Shown: in pieces, positions 1-12,200 of the stretch | Numbering within the stretch: the first letter of the stretch is position 1 | Layout: every line of letters starts with the position of its first letter | Assembly: GCA_914767885.1 (NCBI GenBank) | Contig: CAJZBQ010000047.1 | Location: forward strand, 806,001-870,000 | Direction: 5' to 3' | From: Blepharisma stoltei | Lineage: Eukaryota; Ciliophora; Heterotrichea; Heterotrichida; Blepharismidae | DNA: 64,000 bases | The notes under the pieces: generated by a model | Seen by the model: the letters and a program-made list of their open reading frames with translations, nothing else | What the model was told of the DNA's origin: nothing | Databases searched by the model: none | Made by a program: the position numbers and the translations under genes

Positions 1-590
1 AATAAATAGGAATAGAATTTACTTTGAAATTAAGCCAATTTATAAAATGGAACAGTCCTTGGATAAAGAAATCACTAATGTTAATATTTCTTTTTAAAGG
101 ACCACAATAGAAATGTCAGTTAGGGGCAGGACTCAGGTCCTCCATCCTAGCTCAGTGAGAGAAGCCTATAACTTCTTAAGAGTCTCGACTCAAGAGAATG
201 GGCCTACACTGAGTCTGGTGTAGATCAGAGAGGTCCTAAGGGGTTGAGGGACAGAACTAGGTTAACGGTAAGTCAGACACACCTATTTTTATCAAGAGCT
301 GTGATTCAAGCTAAGGTCAGGAAGTATGTGAATTGAAGAGCTATCTAAAACTTAAACTTCTTAAAGGTTTGAATAATCCTTGCACAAGCATGACTAATAA
401 AATTTATTAATTTGACAAAAATAATCAGGATAAAGATAAATCACTTAAATTTTAATGACTTCAAATTTCATTTCTGATTATAACAAATCAAAAAATTTGA
501 ATAGAAAATTCTAGTTTTAAAAACTTTCAAACTCTTTAAAAATATAAATTTATAATTCTTGAATATAATTAGATAGCATTTTTTTTAAAT
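1..590. other. non-coding, tRNA-like relic
   Basis: No gene recognised. Around 148-194 there is an A-box-like TAGCTCAGTGAGA followed about 35 nt later by a B-box-like GTCTCGACTCAA. The surrounding 120-330 is more GC-rich than its flanks. This could be a decayed tRNA-derived SINE. I could not fold a convincing tRNA or find flanking duplications. Confidence 0.3.
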
Positions 591-680
591 ATATAGTCAA
601 GTAGGATGATTAGCACGGGGGTTTTTTGGCTTGCCGGCAAGCCAAAAAAAACCGTACTAGTCATCCTACTTGACTATATA
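591..680. mobile_element. near-perfect palindromic MITE, TATAGTC ends
   Basis: A roughly 90-bp hairpin centred on GCCGGC near 635. It starts ATATAGTCAAGTAGGATGA and ends with the reverse complement. TATAG ends and a flanking TA are typical of Tc1/mariner-type MITEs. The same TATAGTC end occurs on the insertion at 16583-16753. Confidence 0.7.
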
Positions 681-1044
681 AATAAAAGTCTGATGGATTA
701 TAAAAATTATCATGATAATAAACTTCATTATAATTGCATTTTAATCAATCATAAATTATATTTATTAGATAGGCTGAAAGCACTAGTTTTTAAAAAGCCC
801 TTGATGACCGAAAATTGGCTATTTAAATCTCTAAGAATAATTAATATTTTTGTATTCTCTTTGTAGTAGCTAGCTTTTTTATATTTAAAGTGGCTGAAGT
901 ATGACCTGGAATATTTATAATATATGATTAAAGAGTCAGGCAACAAGAAAATGTATAAAATATCAAACAATCTTTGCAGAAAAAATTTATATAAATTATT
1001 CAGCAATTCTCAATATGTCCATTAAGCCAATTCTTTTATTCTCA

Positions 1045-1105
1045 CTCCCCCCCCCTTTAAATTGAAACAAAAAATTTTGTTTCAATTTAAAAGGGGGGGG
1101 GGGAG
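1045..1105. mobile_element. MITE family B, minimal 61-bp palindrome
   Basis: CTCCCCCCCCC then TTTAAATTGAAACAAAA, followed by its inverted copy ending GGGGAG. It is flanked by TCA on both sides (1042-1044 and 1106-1108), a 3-bp TNA duplication. It looks like the two ends of family B with no interior. Confidence 0.75.
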
Positions 1106-1108
1106 TCA

Positions 1109-1681
1109 TATATTTATAATTTTTATACTTATGCCCTTCTTGGCTAACAAGATTTTTGCTCATGTGGAGACTATCTTTTTTTTATATAAAAATTTTATAT
1201 TATAGAAAATATTATACAGATTTAAAAAATTGTTGATATTTGAAAAGAAAAATTTATGTTTATGATTCCAGCTGTTTAAAAATTAAAAAAATTTAGCTGG
1301 ATAATAATCATTAATTATATATAAATTTCTATTTGTTAATTAATGTTTAGCATAGGAACAATTTTGCAATTCTTTGGTCGCTAAACAAGAAGAGAAGTTA
1401 GAAAAAAAAAGTTAAAAAATAGCAGTAAATATTTATGATAATGGAATATTATATTAAGTAGACGAATTTCAAATTAAAATTTATTTTTAAGTAATTAACA
1501 AGTGCAGTTCAAAATTTATAAGATCATACATAATGTTCCAATAGTCTCAGAGGTAATCTCAGTTCAGATTTTTCTTGCACATTTTACTGTATATTAAATT
1601 AATATGGAAATCCTTGTCCTTATTCATTAGTCATACTAGTTACACTTTTGTTATAAATAAAGCTATTAGTAAAAATTTTTA
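1109..1681. other. AT-rich non-coding
   Basis: No gene or recognisable repeat seen. It lies downstream of the zinc-finger gene. Confidence 0.5.
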
Positions 1682-2176
1682 TTAATCCTTCAATGGATTG
1701 CTGTATAAAATATCACTAGGTAACTGTACTAAACCTGAAGGGCCTGATATGAGTGGCAAGAAAACTTCCTGAAACTCGGTTTTTACATCAGGAATTGCTT
1801 GCCTATGCTCAAGTAAAGCAGGGTACAACCTTAAGCAATGAGAAAGTTTTAAGTAATACCTTCCTGTTAAATTTTCTTCCATCCTTGATGCATAACACTT
1901 TATCGCGACGTGTATCCTTTTATGGGCTGAAAGTTGACTTCCTTGCCTAAACTTCATCCCACAGCCAGGCTCTTTACATACATACGGTTTTTCACCCGAA
2001 TGCGTAAATAAGTGCTCGTTTAAATTTTGTTTAGACGACAAAATTTTCTGGCAGTGGGGACATTGGTATTTTTTATCCTGCATATGTAAAGCCTCCATAT
2101 GCCGGTCAAGATTAAATTTGTTCTTGTAAGCTCTATTGCAACCTTCAATAGGGCAATTAAAGGCCATGTCTTTCAT
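1682..2176 (-). CDS. C2H2 zinc-finger protein
   Basis: 164-residue protein with three consecutive C2H2 fingers in its first half: CPIEGCNRAY with HMEALH, CPHCQKIL with HLFTH, and CKEPGCGMKF with HKRIH. The linker SGEKPYVC is the classic TGEKP type, so this is probably a DNA- or RNA-binding regulator of the TFIIIA/Zic sort acting in the nucleus. The C-terminal half carries no recognised domain. The first in-frame ATG is at 2176; the frame also opens upstream at a TTG near 2185, but an in-frame TAA lies about 45 nt further up. No intron is seen. Family assignment is sure; target and exact role are unknown. Confidence 0.85.
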   Translation of the reverse strand: MKDMAFNCPIEGCNRAYKNKFNLDRHMEALHMQDKKYQCPHCQKILSSKQNLNEHLFTHSGEKPYVCKEPGCGMKFRQGSQLSAHKRIHVAIKCYASRMEENLTGRYYLKLSHCLRLYPALLEHRQAIPDVKTEFQEVFLPLISGPSGLVQLPSDILYSNPLKD

Positions 2177-2373
2177 AATATTCAATTTATTAAGAGGCTG
2201 GCTTGACTGGTTGAAGTTTTGTTAAATATGGAGAGAAGAAATCATCGAGCTGAAATATTCTCCGGCTGAGAAAATAAGACAGATATAAGAAATTATTAAG
2301 CAGGATAGGCCTTTTATGGAAAAAGGAAATAGATCCTATCTATTTCCCAAGATTGGGGCTCTGAATCCACTTA

Positions 2374-2598
2374 CTCCCCCTCAGTGAGCGATAAAGCCAT
2401 TGGAAAAATTCTTATTTTTACCCAAAAGCAAGCGAACAAAAATGTTTTTAATAGAAAAATATATAATTGATAATTATTATAACGAAATCTCTAGCTAATT
2501 CTGTTTAATTTAAAACAGGTTGCATTTTAAAACATAAATTTTACAAATTAAATTAATTTTTTTACTTCTCAAATTTTTTTTCACTCGTAAGACGGGAG
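2374..2598 (+). mobile_element. MITE family A copy
   Basis: Begins CTCCCCCTCAGTGAGCG and ends GACGGGAG, flanked by TTA on both sides (2371-2373, 2599-2601). The interior shares the family blocks TAGCTAATTCTGTTTAATT and AAAACATAAATTTTACAAAT seen in the other copies. Intergenic. Confidence 0.8.
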
Positions 2599-2601
2599 TT
2601 A

Positions 2602-3032
2602 AAAAAATAAACCAGTAGAAAGCATTCTATTGGGATTCTATATGCATTTCCTTACTTTTTGCAAATAAAAAGCATTTAAAAAGTCACACAACTGGGAAAG
2701 CTTAGAAAATCAGATCTACTTGGAACTTTGCTTCATATTTAATTTGGCTGCGTAATTAAAATAAATTTATGACTATTAATTTTTGATTTCCACATCGAAT
2801 TAAAAGATAATTTTATAGCAATTATTAGTTCGTTTTTTTTTGAACTAATAAATAATTTATTAAATTGTAAGCCATTTTCTATTCGCTTTTCTAATTTTTG
2901 AAAAGCTAAATTTAAATTTTTTATGATTAAAATTTCTTCTAGACTGCGCTATTTTTTACCATATGTCAAATACCACATTCAATATTAAATTCAATTCTGA
3001 CAACAAGCACATAGTAAATTATGATTTTTATC
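2602..3032. other. AT-rich non-coding
   Basis: Spacer between two family A MITEs. Nothing coding seen. Confidence 0.5.
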
Positions 3033-3035
3033 TAA

Positions 3036-3236
3036 CTCCTCCCCACTCTGTGAGCGAGAAAAATAATTTTTTTCAGTCTAAAATTAAACAGAATTATTAG
3101 ATACTTCATTATACTAATAATTACTCATATATCAAAATATTTTTCATAAAAAATTTTTGTTCGCTCACTGAGGGTGGGTTTTAGGGCAAATAATAAGGAT
3201 TTTTCTAATGGTTTATTCGCTCATGGAGAGGGGGAG
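3036..3236 (-). mobile_element. MITE family A copy, reverse
   Basis: Flanked by TAA (3033-3035, 3237-3239). The right end GTTCGCTCACTGAGGGTGGG, then a second GCTCATGGAGAGGGGGAG, shows the duplicated subterminal block of this family. Confidence 0.8.
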
Positions 3237-3239
3237 TAA

Positions 3240-4216
3240 AGAAGATAGAATTTTGAAATGCTAAATTCAAAGTTATTAACTTTTTAAATAAGCTTCAAAA
3301 TAGCATATCAGATTCAAAAATTTTTTTTTTAATATCATGAAAAAGACAATCCATATTTCTTGACTCTTTATAAAAATATTCGGGCTTTCGATGTTTCGAA
3401 CTAATTAGGCGCTTTTCGGAAAATGTTAAATATAATAATTTTTGGCCTATTCAGGGTATTTCCATTGTCCATTAATATTTAAATTTGTACAAAAATTTTA
3501 ATTTTATTTTAATTCCATTAACATCAGAAATCTCATATTTGAATGAATGAAGTAATCGGACCTCAATTAAGTATACACTGATTATTTCTCCTGTTTTTTA
3601 CAGAATTTTTAGAGTTTTTTTTTTGGCTTAAAAGTTTATTTAACCACTTAAAAAAATTCAAAATTATTACTTGAATTATAAAATAGTGCATTACTCAAGC
3701 ATAATTTAATCAAGTATATATATAGAATAATTATTTTGTATATAGTTAAAACAAATTATAAACCTCCTCTGCGATCTAGGAAAGGATTTTTGCCTGCTCA
3801 AGGAGAGGGGGTTAATTTTTCTTGAAATATAAATATACTAATTGCAAAAATTTTTATTTTACAATTAATCTGTTTTTTAATTCAACAGAATTACCAGAGA
3901 TTTCTAAAAAACTATAGGTTTTTTTAAAAAATATAGAGATTTTTCGATTAGTTTTTGGGAGTAAGCAACAGAAAAAAGATTTTAATGCATCGCATTGCAT
4001 AAAGGAGTTTTAGATTTTATAGATTTTATGCATTTTTTAGTTCAATTTTCAAATATTTAATAATTATTCTATTCTATGGTATCGGCTTAATCAAAATTTT
4101 AAAATTAATTTTAAGGAAATTTCCTATAAAAAGTTAGGGTAAATTATAATTACCAAAAAATCTACTTATAAATGAATTATCATGAAAGTATTTTAGTTTG
4201 GCGTAATTAAAAAAAC
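3240..4216. other. AT-rich non-coding with MITE relic
   Basis: No gene seen. About 3771-3815 looks like a decayed family A terminus: a CCTCCTCTGCG end and a CAAGGAGAGGGGGTTAA end only about 40 nt apart. Confidence 0.45.
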
Positions 4217-5818
4217 CTATTCGATTGAAAAAGGATTTTCGTTTTCTTGTGACTCATTGGCTTCTGAACTTTCTGGGTTTGCATTTGAGACTGTATTTTC
4301 TTGGTTGGTTTCATTTAGATTGTGCTTCTCATCACTTTTAATTGCATCAATAGGCTGATTGGACTCATCTTCTCTTATCTCTTCAATGACTTTATTTTCT
4401 TCATTTGTTTTTTTCTCTTCAACAATTTCTTTATTTTCTTTTTTTTCTTCCTCCTGACCTTGGTTTGCTGCATCTTTTACTTCTAAGTCTCCATCTTCCT
4501 CATTCCCAATTACAAATTCCTCTTTAAGCGCTTCTTCTTGTTTAGCGCTTACAAAAACTTCCTCTTTTTCCCCTTTAATCTCATCTACTTTTATTTCCTT
4601 TGTTTGTTCTTTTTTATTTTCTTTTACTTCTTCAACTATCTCCTTTTTATTCTCTTCTTGCACTTTGTTTTCTTCTTGTACTTTTCTTTCTTCTTGCACT
4701 TTGCTTTCTTCTTTCTCTTTTTGTTCCTTTGACGCTGCTGCATCTTCTTTTTCGCTTGCAAGCAGCATAAGTACAATATCATTTGATAAAAAATTATGTA
4801 ACCTCTCTACAAATATATCGTATTGAGAATCATTATTAGCTGAAAAAAATTCAATAGCTTGCTGGTATAAAGCCATCAAAGAATTCACCATTTCAACACT
4901 CATTCTCTTGTCAAAGTTACTCTCATAAATTGAGATGGCTTGCAATATTTCTTTAATATTCATACTTTTTGTAGCTTTCCCAGTCATTTCTTCTTCTTTT
5001 AACTGAGGAAGCTTCGAATTTTTTTTTACAATTGCTCCAAGTCTATGCAGATTTTGTGATATTAGTTCGACACATGCATCAGCTTCCCTCAGCTTAAAAA
5101 TTTGTTTATATTCTGGGTTTTCCCCGATTTTTTTCCATTCAAAAGTCAACCTATCCTTTTCAGTCTTTGATTTTTTGATTGCATTTAAACTTTGTAAAGT
5201 AGCCCAGCTTAATAAATGCCCGATCCCAGGGTAATTTGTGCTTAAATCCAGCTCTAAAATCACAGTATGAGATACCACAAGCACCCTCTCTTTTGCAATG
5301 CGTGGGTCTCTTAAATCTAACTCATATCCATAAAAACAGCCCATTTTATCTTTTCGATCCCATGTTTCTAAATACATAGGGGAGCCCAAATGAAATTTAC
5401 CGATGTCAAGGCTTTGGAGTTTGCTTTGTGAAAGAGCCACGAGCCGCGATACGAATGATGGCAAAATTCTGATTATTTCAGAAGCTGTAATGTTAGGGGT
5501 CCATTTTCGATTGGTTACGTCTAAAAGGATGTCACGGCCATCAGCACAGGATGGGAAACCAATCACAGATTCACAGAGGAGCTTTGGGGATTGAAATGGG
5601 TATTTTCCTTCAAGGTGGATATCGAATATTACTGGATGATTATATATGCCTTGAAGGAATTCTGGAGATAATTCTGCACGAATAATCATTCCAAATGGAG
5701 TGAAATGAGAAGTTGTGGATATTCGGCGATCAATTTGAGTGAGAAGGCTAATTTCTGGCTAAAATTTACCTTTATCAAACCTTTTGTGCTGGATTTCTTG
5801 AGAATATTCTGAAGACAT
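4217..5818 (-). CDS. UBC-like (UEV) protein with PH-like region and acidic tail
   Basis: 528 residues from two exons (5818-5770 and 5754-4217) separated by a 15-nt GT-AG intron at 5755-5769. Splicing adds the N-terminus beginning MSSEYSQEIQHKRFDK. Residues about 15-140 match the E2 fold: a YPFQSPKL segment, then DILLDV where active E2 enzymes have the catalytic Cys (I-C-L-D), then KWTPNITASEIIRIL. The Cys is replaced by Leu, so it should be an inactive ubiquitin-conjugating variant. Residues about 160-270 look PH-like (VLVVSHTVILELDLS). The C-terminal 170 residues are an E/K-rich, probably coiled or disordered tail. Likely a scaffold in ubiquitin or membrane traffic (inference). Confidence 0.7.
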
Positions 5819-6646
5819 TTTGATTATTGCTGTAAAGGTGCTTGAGATTATTATTTTTCGAATTTAAAAATTTTATATAGTGTTTATATAAAGATTTGTA
5901 TAAATATTGTATCAACTGCGTGAAGCGATTTGTAAAATCTATATATATGATATATTTTAATATATTCAGCTCTTGTAAAACTCAGCCAACAGTCTAATAA
6001 GAGCTAATTACTTCTAATTATTAAATTTTTTATTATTCACTATCATAAGTTTTCCTTATTATATCTTTTAATCAAAATATATATATTAAAAAATGGCGAC
6101 TTTGGGATTTTAGAAACCAAATTTAAGAAAATTTTTATTTTCTTGCTAACATTTAATATTTGCACAAATAGCTTAAAAATGAGAGCCTGAAATTATTTGC
6201 GCCGATTTGCACTTAAAAAGAAAATATAGCAGTTATCTTAATAAAGAAAATCACAATATGAATTAAATGGATACTATTTTAACTCGAAACCACATAATTC
6301 CTACATTATGTTAATAGGATTCTTTTCTTGGCTAGCCAATTTGATCCACAATTTTAAACTAACTTATTTTTAAAATTAATTTTTTTGAAATAAATTTGCA
6401 AAAAAAAATTAAATAAACCTTTCATTAAGAACATTTTTTTTGATTCCAAATTACTCCAGAGGAGTAAATATTAAGCCATCTAAATTCGGTAATAAATTTT
6501 CTTAACTTTTTATTGATTTTTCATCTAAATCACCATTAGATTCTTCTTATGTGTTCTTTCTTAAAAAAGATGAAATTTTTAAAAATTCTTTTCATTTTAA
6601 TTCAAAAAACATTTTATTTTTGGGGGGGTATTATAAAACATTTTCG
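5819..6646. other. AT-rich divergent intergenic region
   Basis: Upstream of both the UEV gene and the RING gene. Nothing else seen. Confidence 0.5.
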
Positions 6647-7081
6647 ATGAAAAATAGAACCACTCGATTTAATTCCCGAGCCGAGATCTGTGGCATATGC
6701 CTAAACCCAATCGAGTTTCAAGGAAAATTGGACTGTTGCAAGCATCCATTCTGTTTTGACTGCATTGAAAGGTGGTCTGAGGTAATTTCTATTTAGACAG
6801 AAAACACATGTCCTCTATGCAAGCTAAGGTTCACTTCTATTACAAGAGTTTCACATAGAGTGAATTATTGTACACATAAAAAGCCAGACATTTTGCACGT
6901 AAAGCATAAAAGCCAAAGAGATGTCCTCGATAACCAGTTTAGATTAGTTTTCAGGCATAATGAGCATGAACTAGATATGAATCTAGGAAGAATTGTTTTT
7001 CAAGAATTCCAGAGAGGGAGAAGCAATGAATCAGTTTTAAGAGCTTTGATCTCTTATTTTTATCTTAATTTAGAAAATTAA
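6647..7081 (+). CDS. RING-finger protein, probable E3 ubiquitin ligase
   Basis: 139 residues from two exons (6647-6781 and 6797-7081) with a 15-nt intron (GTAATTTCTATTTAG, 6782-6796). The intron falls inside the RING. The first exon gives CGICLNPIEF, CCKHPFCFDCIERW; the second supplies the last pair CPLC. All eight zinc ligands of a C3HC4-type RING are therefore present only after splicing. RING fingers of the form HPFCFDCIERW recruit E2 enzymes. The C-terminal part is basic and unrecognised. An ATG at 6551 is in frame but gives a low-complexity extension; 6647 is preferred. Confidence 0.8.
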
Positions 7082-7213
7082 TAATATTAAATAAACAAAA
7101 AATTACACAATTGGTGTTTAAAGTATACTCGTTATTATTGAGATATATAAGAAGATACCCTATAATTTATAAAAAACAAATTAGTATAGAATTATATATA
7201 AATTCTCAAGGTT

Positions 7214-7678
7214 TTAATTTAATGCATCCAAATAGCTTGAAACATCGATTGATTCGTACTCATCTGAAAGTTGCCCATTTGTTTTAATTTTTAATCTGTT
7301 TTTGGCTTTGCTTTGGGCTTTGGAACTGAAGTACAGATTGATAGTCCTGAAAAATTGAGATTGAAAAACAAAAAGGGCATCGAAGAAGTCTTTGCATGTT
7401 TTAGCTTTGAGGTCAATTGAAAATTTGAGATAATTTCCTGTTTCTTCGTTATATTTGCATACTTTGTCATAGAAATATAGAAAATCAATCTGGTAAAATC
7501 CCTGCTCTTTGATTGAAGTAATAGCTGTATATTCATAAAAGTCAGCAGGTTTCGGTTGATTGAAAATATCAGCAAAATTGTATTCATTTACAACGACTGC
7601 TTTAGGTATTTTTTCTAATCCTTTTCCGGCAGACTCATTTTTCTTGATAACTTCGTTAGCCACCTTAGCAGTTGACAC
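7214..7678 (-). CDS. unrecognised soluble protein, start uncertain
   Basis: About 154 residues with balanced composition, followed by TAA, and no recognised domain. There is no in-frame ATG anywhere in the frame. The first convenient codon is GTG at 7678, and the nearby ATG at 7680 is out of frame. The true start may lie behind an intron or short eliminated segment that I could not resolve. The gene follows the protein ending at 7761 on the same strand; I tried to join the two and found no 15-16 nt intron that does so. Confidence 0.55.
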   Translation of the reverse strand: MSTAKVANEVIKKNESAGKGLEKIPKAVVVNEYNFADIFNQPKPADFYEYTAITSIKEQGFYQIDFLYFYDKVCKYNEETGNYLKFSIDLKAKTCKDFFDALFVFQSQFFRTINLYFSSKAQSKAKNRLKIKTNGQLSDEYESIDVSSYLDALN

Positions 7679-7760
7679 ATTTCTACTAAAGGCTTGTGGC
7701 TACCCTCTCAAAATATTTTTTTTATAATTCTTATATTTTTATCTTTAAAACGTCTTATAT

Positions 7761-8698
7761 TTATACTTTTGAAATAAATTTTCTAAACTCCCCCCCCTCC
7801 GTGAGTGAACAAAACCATTAGAAAAATCGGCATTTTTTGCCCAAAAACCCACCCTCCGTGAGTGAACAAAAATTTTTTTAATAGAAAAATTTTTATGGAA
7901 AAAATTTTGATATATAAGTGATAATTAGCATAATGAAATCTAGAGCTAATTCTGTTGAATTTTTAACAAATTGCGTTTTAAAAACATAAATTTTATAAAT
8001 TAAATTAATATTTGCTTTCCAATTTTTGCGAATTAGGGATTTTTTTAAATTTCGAAAAAAATATTTTTTATAAAATTTATATATAAATTTTTTAAACAAA
8101 AATAAAATTAACCCCCCTCCGTGAGTGAACAAAATTTTTTTGTTCACTCACGGAGGGGGGGGGGAGTAAAAAAATCATTTTCAAAGGTAGAAAAATTAGT
8201 TCTATTTTTATCATCAAATGCTTCAAGCCTTTTAGCTCTCTCCCTTTCTTTTTGCTGCTGTCTTACTTGCTCTTCTCTTTCCTTCTGTATTTTATATTCT
8301 TCATAATGCGCCTTTGCTAAATTTAAGAATGGTATTAGTTCTCTCACAACTTCGCCAACTTTGAAAAAAATTATTTCTGGGGTTCTCTTTTGAGGGTCAA
8401 TTGTTTGATGAATCGAGTTATAAACTAAAGTCGACCTTCCTTCAAGAGCGAAACCTTTTGCATCTCCTGTGATGTTTTGAAGGAAATCGAAAGGAACATT
8501 GCTATTGCTTATGAATGTTAATTCTTCTATCAGAAATCGAGTTAAACCTTTTTCAGAAAATTCGAGCTTGACAATTATGGAATATGAATCAATCTCTTGT
8601 TCTTCAACTTCAAGAATCCGAAGATTTTTTCAAGGAATTACACTCACTGGAATAGCATTTTGGTCAGCAAATGCTTTGAATTCTTCTAGAGTTCCCAT
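7761..8698 (-). CDS. unrecognised protein with basic coiled-coil segment, MITE-interrupted
   Basis: 184 residues after removing the MITE at 7788-8166 with one TAAA repeat. The frame uses UGA as Trp (IPWKNL near residue 22). An alpha/beta-looking N-terminal half is followed by a charged helix (KEREEQVRQQQKERERAK) at about residues 135-165. Before the MITE the frame reads TFENDFF; after excision it continues RKFISKV and stops at TAA 7761-7763. No family recognised. Confidence 0.6.
7788..8166 (+). mobile_element. MITE family A, full-length copy in a coding exon
   Basis: 379 bp. Begins CTCCCCCCCCTCCGTGAGTG, has a second CACCCTCCGTGAGTGAAC block about 55 bp in, and ends in a hairpin of the same motif. 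Flanked by TAAA on both sides. It splits the gene at 7761-8698 near its 3' end. Confidence 0.85.
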
Positions 8699-9211
8699 TT
8701 ATATAGAATAATTATTTATAATTTCTTTCATTGTTTTTATGCTTATTTGATTGATAATATTTAACAATAAGTGATATAAAATTATTTTATTTGACCCGAA
8801 ATCAATAAGCTTTAAAATATTTGGGCACAATTAAATCGAATGAAGGCTCATAGAAAAGTTTAATTCAGATAAAGCCAAATACATGATTGAAATTTCTATA
8901 AATAATCTATTTTTCTATTCCAAATAGATTTCATGCTAAACTGATTTCTTACAAATTTGAAAAAAATATGACAATTGTGCTAACCAAATTATGAGGATAA
9001 AGTTGCCTATAAATAATAAGTTTTTTCTAAATTTATATATCCTATAATGCGAAAAAAACTTAATTATATTAAAAATAATTTTCACTGTCTACTATTATTT
9101 TTTATTTTAATAAAGCATTTACAATATTATTTATCTCCAAAAAATTTTTAAATATTTTTCTTAGGTATAGCCTCCCTGCTATTGTCTTTAACTTTAAATT
9201 AAATAATCAAT
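8699..9211. other. AT-rich divergent intergenic region
   Basis: Separates two divergent genes. No feature seen. Confidence 0.5.
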
Positions 9212-12200
9212 ATGGACGAATCGGAGATATTGGGGCTTCACAATGCTTACCGCGAAAAATATGAGCAAGACTTCAAACCAAACACCCTCACATTTGTAGC
9301 TGAAAGCGAAATTGTTTCAAAATATATTTCAGATCTTTGCCAGAACGCAACAGGTCAAGGAACAATATCTCAAAAGCAAGCATTTGAGCTTAAGAATAGA
9401 GTAATTTACATTGTAATTTTTTATTTAGCTTGAGCAATACCAAGAACAAGCAGGACTCCTGGACCCTCATCTAGAACAATGAATTACCCCTCTAATGGAA
9501 ACAGTCAGATTTATAGTAAGAAATTCAGGAGATCCTCACTTTTTATTAGAACTTGTGTATACTCTATGCAAAATCAGAGGCTCTAAAACAATTGTAAAGT
9601 TTTTCCCACACGAAGTAAGCGACCTTGAGCCAGTTTTTTACTACTTAACTCCCTCCCCTCCGTGAGCGAACAAAACCATTAAAAAAACCACCTTCCGTGA
9701 CAAAAACTTTTTATGGAAAAAAATTTTATATATATGTGATAATTATCATGAAATCTGGAGCTAATTCTATAATTTTAAACAAATTGCATTTTAAATTATA
9801 AAATTTTACAAAAATTAAATTAATATTTGCTTTCCAATTTTCGAGAAGTGGGATTTTTTTAAAAAATTTATATATAAAATTTAAAAAAAAATCAGCCCCC
9901 TTCGTGAGCGAACAAGATTTCTTGTTCTCTTACGGATTGGGGGTAGTAAGCAACTTAACTGAAGGGACACTGTGGCAAAGCCATTATTCTCTTCTGATTT
10001 GGCTTAGCATCATAGTAATAGTTCCATTTGATTTGGAGACAATCGACTCGAACGGAGATCTAGTTAAAAGGTTTTTAGATTTAGGCAAGAAATTCTTAGA
10101 GCACACTGGAAGGCCTCGAGATGCAGCTGGGATGATGATTGCGAAACTTCTGACAAGGCCTGATATATTAAGGAAAGGATATTTAGAAGAATTTATAGAC
10201 TGGTCTGTAGCCATTGTTAGGTCAGCCCAGGAATTTTTAAAGCTTGGAGTTCTTTTCACAGGTGTGGAAATATTTACCCATGGGCAAAGATCAGAATTGC
10301 TTCCTTACCTTACCAAAATGTCAGTACTTCTTCACAAGGAAGAAAACGAAAATATGTTTTCCCGACAGCTAAAAGTAAAATTGGCAGGTCGGCTAGCACT
10401 TATACAACTAAAACCTATTGTAGCTAGCTGAAGATATTTCAGAGGCTCAAGATCACTTGTAGCCAACCTTGAATCCAAGTCTCAGCAAACCAAAATCATC
10501 ACAAATGCCCAAGCACATACCTTAAAAGCAAGAACCCAAGCCCAAGAAAACGATGACAGCTCTATGGATGCCGACGTTGACTACGAACTCTTAGAAGGAC
10601 AAATTGATGCAATTTTACAAGGCTTAAGAGATAGAGATAACGTCGTCAGATGGAGCGCCGCAAAAGCTATAGGAAGAATTACAGGAAGATTAGATAAAGA
10701 GCTTGGAGATGAAATTGTCCCACAGATTTTAGAGCTGTTTTCGCCGACTGAAACTGATTCAGCTTGGCATGGCGGATGTTTAGCTTTAGGAGAACTTGCA
10801 AGAAGAGGGCTTTTATTACCAAACAGGCTTGATCAGGTATTTCCTTTGCTATATCAAGCTCTTTTATATGATAAAAAACAAGGAAACCACTCAATAGGAG
10901 CTCATGTGAGGGACGCTGCCTGCTATCTTGCCTGGTCTTTTGCAAGAGCTTATGCCCCTGAAGAAATGTCAAAACATTTAAGTGAGCTCTCCAGACACTT
11001 GCTGCTTGTATGTCTTTTTGATAGAGAAATTAACTGCAGACGTGCAGCTTCAGCTGCATTCCAAGAACATGTAGGGCGTCAAGGTAGCTTTGCACATGGC
11101 ATCGAAATTTTGACCGAAGCTGACTATTTTACGCTTGGGAACAGAAACCATGCATATTTACATGTGAGTTGTTTTGTTGCACAGTATCCTGAGTATTTGC
11201 ATTCACTTGTTGACCATTTGGTGGAGGTAAAATTAAAGCATTGGGATATCATTATAAGGCAACTGGCTGCTTGCTCTTTGTCTGTGCTGGTTCCGTTTGA
11301 CCCGAATTATTATATACAAGTGGTGATACCAAAACTTCTGCCGGAGGTATATGATAATAATTTAATAACAAGGCATGGAGCTATTTTAGGGGTTGGAGAA
11401 ATTGTTGTAGGATTAGCGGGAAGAAGCGCTCTGAATAATGACCCTAAAACTATTGAAAAAATGATGTATAAGCATTCAGTGAACTATTATATGCTTAAAT
11501 CCAGTGAAGAAGCCTTAGACGGCGATAAGGCAATATTAAAAGACAGTGAAAACAGCAGATTATTCAAAGAATATTACAAAAAGCTCCAGAGTGTCTCACA
11601 TCTAGACCTTATCCCTACTCAGCTTTTTAACCAAGTCAAAGAAATCGTTCCTACAATAGAGAAAAAGAGGCTTTACCGAGGCAAAGGTGGACAGATCATA
11701 AGAATTGCAGTCTGCCGATTTTGTGAATGTTTAGCGAAATCAAGCATTGTACTATCAGGGAATTTAATTATAAAAATCCAAGAAACTTTAAATGAAAGCG
11801 TCATGCATAATGCTCCAGAGGTTTCTGATGCTGCACAAGCAGGCTTAAGCGAATTTAGTAAGACTTATCATAACTCCCCAGGTGCCCAATTGGTGGAAAT
11901 AACGTTGAAAAAATATCTGAAGACAATGCAGGAGTTTAACTCTAATAAAGAAATTCCTGCAAATATTGCTAGAGGGTCTGCGTCAGGGATAGGATGCTTG
12001 AATTTTACTTTGATAAGCACGATGCCAAAAGAAGCGATTTTTGCTTTGATTGAAGCTACAAAAATAAGAGGGACTGAGTTAGATGACCCAGAGACTCGTA
12101 GAAACGCAGCTTCAGCGCTTGGACAGTTGATTTCTTTTATGATAGAAAATTCAAAGACACTAAATCCTGGAAATGTAAGGTTTGAGGATGAGCTGCCAGT

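Noticed and set aside
7214-8698. Merging the two unrecognised minus-strand genes into one
   Set aside because: The frames differ by two bases, the first gene ends cleanly after MITE removal, and no 15-16 nt intron joins them.
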